Assembly: GCA_015067375.1 (NCBI GenBank)
Contig: SVMQ01000003.1
Coordinates: forward strand, 1 to 23,147
Length of the DNA stretch: 23,147 nucleotides
Direction of reading: 5' to 3'
DNA from: Oscillospiraceae bacterium
GTDB taxonomy: Bacteria; Bacillota; Clostridia; Oscillospirales; Ruminococcaceae
In this document: positions 19,226-23,147 of the stretch, in pieces
Numbering within the stretch: position 1 is the stretch's first letter
Layout: each line of letters starts with the position of its first letter
Program-made: the position numbers and the translations under genes
Notes under the pieces: model-generated
Seen by the model: the letters and a program-made list of their open reading frames with translations, nothing else
What the model was told of the DNA's origin: nothing
The model's database searches: none

Positions 19226-19254
19226 ATTATAGCGCGATTTCGTCGGAATGTCAA
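19226..19254 (-). promoter_or_regulatory. Consensus sigma-A promoter of the riboswitch operon
   Basis: TTGACA (19254-19249), 17 bp, TATAAT (19231-19226). Both hexamers are perfect. The expected start, near 19219, falls at the first base pairs of the riboswitch, so no transcript is wasted upstream of it. Confidence 0.93.
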
Positions 19255-19264
19255 TGTATACAGC

Positions 19265-19295
19265 AAAAACACCCCCAAGCATCGCTCAAGGGTGT
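19265..19295 (-). terminator. Terminator of the four-gene operon
   Basis: Minus-strand ACACCCTTGAGC and GCTTGGGGGTGT form a 12-bp stem (three wobbles) with a 3-nt loop, followed by TTTTT. It lies about 35 bp after the phosphopantetheinyl transferase stop and 10 bp before the -35 of the next operon. Confidence 0.85.
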
Positions 19296-19329
19296 CTATG
19301 TGTTATGTAACTGAAATAATATGTGCCTG

Positions 19330-19953
19330 TCAGACATCAAACCGTGCCAGCAGCTCAGACAGCGGAAGCATGACTATATTAGCCTGCTCAACGCCCTTTC
19401 CCGAAGCACCGACGAAATACTCACCGCACTCGAAAGCCGCCACATCGGGGATAAGCGTAGTATCAGCGCCGTTAAGCTTCGTTGCGATGCCGATTCCCGT
19501 GCGCTTCAGAAAAGCTTCCTTCTTCACCCAGATACGCACGAATGCCGCATCCGAAGTGACCAGCGCTTTTTCATTTTCGCTCAGCGTCTTGCGCTTTAAA
19601 GCTTCACTTGCACGACGATCCCTGCGCTCGATATCAACGCCGATCTCACCCTCATCATCAGCAAAAGCCGCGCACACCGCGCCTTTTGTATGCGAGAGCG
19701 AGAACTGTATTCCGCCACCTTTTATATAAGGCTTGCCATGTGCGCCCTTATCAAATACGATCTTTTTCATCGGAGCGCCTGTGCGCTTTGATATTTCCGA
19801 GCGCAGCAGCAGACCGCCAACCAGTGATTGTATCCTGCTTTCCTCCTGCTTCTTATCCAGCACTACCTTGCGGCGACCTGCCGAAACGCAGTCGAGATAC
19901 CTTTCCAGCGAGGAAAACTCCACCCCACTGATATCTACCACAAAAATATCCAC
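19330..19953 (-). CDS. 4'-phosphopantetheinyl transferase, Sfp type
   Basis: This family moves the phosphopantetheine arm of coenzyme A onto a serine of carrier proteins. The 207-residue protein shows FDKGAHGKPYI, FSLSHTKG (84-91), the metal-binding GVDIER (105-110, D107 and E109) and IWVKKEAFLKRTGIGI (141-156) with K145-E146-A147. These are the three family motifs, and the length is near the Sfp class. The start is GTG 19953 with GGAGG 6 nt upstream. It is last in the operon, 21 bp after the secreted protein gene. No carrier protein, polyketide or nonribosomal peptide synthetase gene is in the window, so its client is unknown. Confidence 0.93.
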   Translation of the reverse strand: MDIFVVDISGVEFSSLERYLDCVSAGRRKVVLDKKQEESRIQSLVGGLLLRSEISKRTGAPMKKIVFDKGAHGKPYIKGGGIQFSLSHTKGAVCAAFADDEGEIGVDIERRDRRASEALKRKTLSENEKALVTSDAAFVRIWVKKEAFLKRTGIGIATKLNGADTTLIPDVAAFECGEYFVGASGKGVEQANIVMLPLSELLARFDV

Positions 19954-19974
19954 TACAGACCTCCGTGCCGCGCA

Positions 19975-20940
19975 TTATTCGCCCAGCATATACCACTTGC
20001 CGTTCTTCTCCGCCACAAGGATAACGATGTCCTCTGTTACAGTGTCGCTGCTTGTCTTGACAGTAACAGTGCAGGCTGCTTCATATACCTTGCCGCCCTT
20101 GTAATATGCGTCAGCTATCGTCTTAGCGTCACCTGTCAGTGTCTTTTTAGCGGTAAGCTTTGTCGCCTTGACATCAACAGACTTCACCTTTGCAGAGTCG
20201 ACGCCTTCTTCCTTCATCTCAGCCTTGTATACCTTTGAATATTCATCGCAGTAAGCCTTGAGAGTTGAGCCTGTCGCCGCAAACGCCGCGTCTATCGCCG
20301 CAATATGCTCCTTGCAGAACAGCGTGCTGACTGTGCCATAGATATCATTGGACTTTACCGCCTTGGTGAAAGCAGTTTCAAGCTGCTTCTCTATCGCGGT
20401 TCTGTCGATATACTTGTCAAGCTTCGCGCAGGAATTCTTGCCCGTGCAGCTGAATGCTGCATTCGCGCCCACAGAAAGTGACTTAGGAGTGCCTGTAACT
20501 GTTCCCTTGGAATATATGTACACTTTGCCGTTGAGCGTTACCTTTGCCTTGCTTCCGAAACGCATTTCGCCGTAGTTGGCAAGCGTCTTGCTCTTATACT
20601 GATACAATGTGCCTGATACAGCAAGGGTCGCGCCCGACTTTATGTTGAGCTTGCCCTTGATATAAAGCGCTCCCTTTGTGCTTATCCAAAGCTTTGCGCC
20701 CTTCTGTACAACAAGCGTCGTACCCGAGGGGATGGTGACCTTTTTGGATATGGTCACATCGGAAGTTACTATGTAGTTCTTGCCAGCCTGCATAGCAGTC
20801 TTGCCGCTCCACTTGATGTAAGAAGCCTCTGCCTCGCGCGTTACAGAAGCAGTCTGCATATCCTCAGCGGACACAGATACCGTCACTGCTGACACCGAAA
20901 TAATGGCGCTGAGTAAAAGCGCAGCTAACTTTTTAAGCAT
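19975..20940 (-). CDS. Secreted protein with beta-solenoid-like repeats, unknown function
   Basis: 321 residues. Signal peptide 1-25 (ending VSA). Residues about 53-155 are short beta-strand-and-turn units (VTIPSGTTLVVQKGAKLWIS, GALYIKGKLNIKSGATLAVSG and so on) that look like a small right-handed solenoid. The rest (about 175-320) alternates helix and strand and ends CTVTVKTSSDTVTEDIVILVAEKNGKWYMLGE, which resembles an NTF2-like/lumazine-binding type fold; that is a guess. AGGAGG is 7 nt before the ATG and lies just after the stop of the gene before it. I do not recognise a named family. It is probably exported; there is no sorting signal. Confidence 0.8.
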   Translation of the reverse strand: MLKKLAALLLSAIISVSAVTVSVSAEDMQTASVTREAEASYIKWSGKTAMQAGKNYIVTSDVTISKKVTIPSGTTLVVQKGAKLWISTKGALYIKGKLNIKSGATLAVSGTLYQYKSKTLANYGEMRFGSKAKVTLNGKVYIYSKGTVTGTPKSLSVGANAAFSCTGKNSCAKLDKYIDRTAIEKQLETAFTKAVKSNDIYGTVSTLFCKEHIAAIDAAFAATGSTLKAYCDEYSKVYKAEMKEEGVDSAKVKSVDVKATKLTAKKTLTGDAKTIADAYYKGGKVYEAACTVTVKTSSDTVTEDIVILVAEKNGKWYMLGE

Positions 20941-20955
20941 TGTGTTTCCTCCTGT

Positions 20956-21915
20956 TTATCCATCCGCAGGAAAGCTGTCGCCACTGTCGGATTTTCTTGC
21001 CGCTTTGAACAGCGGACTTTTTTTCGTAACTATCCTGTCGCAGATGCCGTCATCCGTACACAGTCTGAGCGTTATCTTTCCGCTCTCTATCTTCGGATGC
21101 CGCAATATCCTCGCACTGCCTGCGCACGGCTCGCGCGTCACTGCAAGAAAGCAGAACTTTTCATCCTCATACGGCACCTCGCCGCCTTTTAGCTGCTTGT
21201 GCAGTTTTGAGCGCGCTATCCTTGCAGTAAAATGACACCAGTCATCCTCGGGAAGTCTGCACTCCCCGTTATGCGGACACGGCGCCGCAATATGCCCACC
21301 CTGTTCTATAAGCAGCTTCCTTGCCTCTCTGAGCTGAGAAAAGCCCTCAGGCGTGCCAGGTTCTACTATCAGAAGCAGTTTGTCCGTACTCTCCCACAGC
21401 TTTAACACCGCGCTCTTGCGCGCCGCCGCTGTAAGCTCATTCAGACAATATGAGGACACGACCATATCCGCGTGCAGCGTGATATCTGTCGAGGAGATAT
21501 CCTGCTTTATCCACTCAGCCGTTATTCCGCGTGCCTGCATCAGCTGCTTTCCGAGGGATATCATTCCATCCTCGCGCTCAAGGCAGGTCACGCTCTCACA
21601 GCCTGTCAGCAGCTCTGCCGCGTGGCTTGCCGCCCCTGTGCCTGCACCGACGTCCAATACAGTTGTAATATCCGCATCGTACTGCTCTAGGGTCAGCTCC
21701 AGCGCCTTGCTCACCGCACCGAAGGTCGCAGGCATCCTGACCGCCGCATACGCCAGCGTATCACGCTCGGTCGAAACGAGATGCTTTCCTGCACCGCTCT
21801 CACTGCGATAACGCTTTGATATCTCCTCTGCCGAGGCGGTCAGCTTCCTGATATCCTGCCCCGACATAAGCTGCTCTATCGCAAACCGAAGCTCTGACGG
21901 AAATTCCACCGTCAA
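20956..21915 (-). CDS. Rsm22-type small-ribosomal-subunit methyltransferase
   Basis: The 319-residue protein matches the Rsm22 family of predicted SAM-dependent rRNA methyltransferases. It has YAAVRMPATFGAV (56-68), the SAM loop VLDVGAGTGAA (86-96), SSYCLNEL (154-161) and EPGTPEGF (185-192). The cysteine cluster APCPHNGECRLPEDDWCHF (211-229) is conserved in the family and binds an Fe-S cluster in mitochondrial members as I recall. The usual CPL after the second Cys reads CRL here. The start is TTG 21915 or GTG 21909; GGAGG (21924-21920) is 4 nt from the first and 10 nt from the second. It lies 11 bp after the SGNH gene. Confidence 0.88.
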   Translation of the reverse strand: MTVEFPSELRFAIEQLMSGQDIRKLTASAEEISKRYRSESGAGKHLVSTERDTLAYAAVRMPATFGAVSKALELTLEQYDADITTVLDVGAGTGAASHAAELLTGCESVTCLEREDGMISLGKQLMQARGITAEWIKQDISSTDITLHADMVVSSYCLNELTAAARKSAVLKLWESTDKLLLIVEPGTPEGFSQLREARKLLIEQGGHIAAPCPHNGECRLPEDDWCHFTARIARSKLHKQLKGGEVPYEDEKFCFLAVTREPCAGSARILRHPKIESGKITLRLCTDDGICDRIVTKKSPLFKAARKSDSGDSFPADG

Positions 21916-21926
21916 ACTCCCTCCAA

Positions 21927-22691
21927 TCAGAAGTAATTATTGCGTATCTCCTTTGCGGCGTATGCGCCCTGCAGCGCACGACCGTTGTCCTTGGGATGCA
22001 GACCGTCGATAAGGTATCTGCCCTCTGCTCCCTCATTCTCAAACATCTCGGAAATTCCGCTGTTTGCAAAGCAGTCTATCATCTGCACCGACATACCCTC
22101 ACAGATCCTGCGCATGATGCCAAGCTGCTTTATGGTCTTTTCGTTGTGATCGTGCATGGCTGTCTGCAAAGGCGTCAGCACGAACACGCGGCAATCAGGG
22201 AAGTTCTCCAGTATAGTCTGTATGCACCAGCGCATAGCGCCTGCTTCGGTGAAAAGGTCGATGTTGTCGTTGTTTTCAAGGCTCTTGCCTGTCAATGCCT
22301 TTTCCGCGTCACCAAAGTATTCATCAAGATCATTCGTACCCATAGCGAAAGCAAACACATTGGGCGCGGGATACTCGCCGCTCTTTACTTCGGCAAGGAA
22401 CTTCTGGATATGCACTACCGCACAGTTGTTCGTTCTCATCAGCATCTCATTTGCATCGTCCGTAGGCTCCCAGCCACCGCTGATGCCTGCAAAATCACTG
22501 TCGCTGTAATCCTGTGTGGTAACAGTCTTGCCGCCGCACTCTATGGTGCGCTTGTACCACACCGCACTTCCTACCGCAACATTGTGATGCGACTTCATGC
22601 CAAGCGTATTGAACACATGATAAGACCACTGCTGTCCTGCTGTGATGCTATCACCGTCTACGCCAAAATTCAGATTTTCAAATTTCTCCAT
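21927..22691 (-). CDS. SGNH/GDSL-type hydrolase
   Basis: A 254-residue esterase/lipase-like protein. Block I is FGVDGDSITAG (9-19) with nucleophile S15; block III is MGTND (117-121); block V is IDGLHP (228-233) with the catalytic Asp and His. There is no signal peptide, so it should act in the cytoplasm. The substrate is unknown; deacetylation or cleavage of a small ester or acyl group is typical. The ribosome binding site is weak (GAGG about 10 nt upstream of ATG). It is first in a tight operon with the methyltransferase, secreted protein and phosphopantetheinyl transferase. Confidence 0.9.
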   Translation of the reverse strand: MEKFENLNFGVDGDSITAGQQWSYHVFNTLGMKSHHNVAVGSAVWYKRTIECGGKTVTTQDYSDSDFAGISGGWEPTDDANEMLMRTNNCAVVHIQKFLAEVKSGEYPAPNVFAFAMGTNDLDEYFGDAEKALTGKSLENNDNIDLFTEAGAMRWCIQTILENFPDCRVFVLTPLQTAMHDHNEKTIKQLGIMRRICEGMSVQMIDCFANSGISEMFENEGAEGRYLIDGLHPKDNGRALQGAYAAKEIRNNYF

Positions 22692-22724
22692 AAGTCTGTA
22701 CCTCTCAGATAAATATACATTATT

Positions 22725-22753
22725 ATTGTAATATAATTCCGCCGATTTGTAAA
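22725..22753 (-). promoter_or_regulatory. Sigma-A-type promoter of the four-gene operon
   Basis: TTTACA (22753-22748), 17 bp, TACAAT (22730-22725). Transcription would begin near 22718, about 27 nt before the SGNH hydrolase ATG. Confidence 0.75.
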
Positions 22754-22764
22754 GAGGTAATTAA

Positions 22765-22782
22765 GCTTTTTTTCAAAAAAGC
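22765..22782 (-). terminator. Possible terminator after the radical-SAM gene
   Basis: An A/T hairpin closed by GC pairs (GCTTTTTT with AAAAAAGC) lies 5 bp after the stop, followed by only a short T/A-rich tail. The form is weak; read-through into the next operon is plausible. Confidence 0.4.
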
Positions 22783-22787
22783 GTATC

Positions 22788-23147
22788 TCAGCTCACTATG
22801 ATACCGCTGAGGTCGAAATCAGGTGTATACTCCTCCTTAGCCGAACTGCGCTCCTGCATATATCCCTGCAATCCTGCCTGCAGCACTGCGTCCAGCGCCT
22901 TGCGATATTCAAATGTAGTAATCCTGCGGTTCAGCTTTGGGTCGTCCTTTGCCTTGTGAAACGGTGTATACTGGCTCATCAGACTAAACAGCACGTCATT
23001 TCCGAAGCGCTCACCCACACGCCTGATTACCTCCAAGGAATCCTTGTAGTAATTCGGTATCACCATATGCCGCACTATCGTTCCTTTTTTCAGCAGCTCT
23101 CCATCAAACTGTGGCTTTCCCGTCTGGCGAAGCATCTCCTCCACCGC
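22788..23147 (-). CDS. Radical-SAM protein of the PflX/COG1313 type, C-terminal part (cut by window edge)
   Basis: The last 120 codons are visible and the frame is still open at the right edge. The apparent start, GTG at 23144, is probably internal. KKGTIVRHMVIPNYYKDSLEVIRRVGERFG, VLFSLMSQYTPFHKA and LNRRITTFEYRKALDAVLQAG are typical of the C-terminal half of uncharacterised homologues of pyruvate-formate-lyase activating enzyme (PflX). The CxxxCxxC Fe-S motif would lie outside the window, so the enzyme class is inferred from this half only. Confidence 0.8.
   Translation of the reverse strand, partial: AVEEMLRQTGKPQFDGELLKKGTIVRHMVIPNYYKDSLEVIRRVGERFGNDVLFSLMSQYTPFHKAKDDPKLNRRITTFEYRKALDAVLQAGLQGYMQERSSAKEEYTPDFDLSGIIVS

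Larger units (their letters stand above)
18829..19329 (-). other. 501-bp gap: riboswitch leader, promoter and terminator, no gene
   Basis: The gap holds the terminator of the phosphopantetheinyl transferase gene (19265-19295), the promoter (19226-19254), the cobalamin riboswitch (18858-19219) and the ribosome binding site of the DUF4430 gene (18835-18841). Short open frames across it overlap the riboswitch core and have no support as genes. Confidence 0.85.

Noticed and set aside
19067..19282. Minus-strand open frame of 71 codons across the riboswitch core
   Set aside because: It overlaps the promoter and conserved riboswitch core, has no plausible ribosome binding site and resembles no protein.

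Overview
The window carries genes on the minus strand only, so transcription runs from high to low coordinates. Base composition is moderate. The protein families (SleC-like spore protein, long-form S12, clostridial RpoB/RpoC/EF-G, an SPDTG surface anchor) point to a spore-forming Gram-positive member of Clostridia. A Ruminococcus-like Oscillospiraceae bacterium is the best guess, but there is no 16S here to prove it.

Right to left: the C-terminal end of a radical-SAM protein of the PflX/COG1313 type (22788 to the edge). Next is a tight four-gene unit from a sigma-A-like promoter at 22725-22753: SGNH hydrolase, Rsm22-type methyltransferase, secreted solenoid-like protein and Sfp-type phosphopantetheinyl transferase, closed by a terminator at 19265-19295. 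Then a consensus promoter (19226-19254) fires straight into a cobalamin riboswitch (18858-19219) that controls two overlapping genes. One encodes a secreted DUF4430 protein with a sortase-like SPDTG tail. The other encodes a membrane protein combining an alpha/alpha-toroid with a DUF4430 domain. That is the domain pair of animal intrinsic factor and transcobalamin, so the operon is most simply read as a cell-surface B12 capture system. It is the most interesting part of the window.

Next come an unrecognised polytopic membrane protein with its own promoter, a GNAT acetyltransferase, and a coupled two-gene sporulation unit (prealbumin-like protein, then SpoIID-like/peptidoglycan-binding SleC-like protein) behind a sequence that closely resembles a sigma-E promoter.

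The left half is core information processing: rpoB-rpoC behind a perfect TTGACA-17-TATAAT promoter, without rplJL just upstream, and then the str operon rpsL-rpsG-fusA-tuf (tuf cut by the window edge). The rpsL promoter is built into the rpoC terminator. Several gaps in this half contain short GC-rich stem-loops without U-tracts. Start codons were corrected for rpsG (GTG 3106), rpoC (TTG 7438) and rpoB (ATG 11359). No tRNA, rRNA, CRISPR array or insertion sequence was seen.
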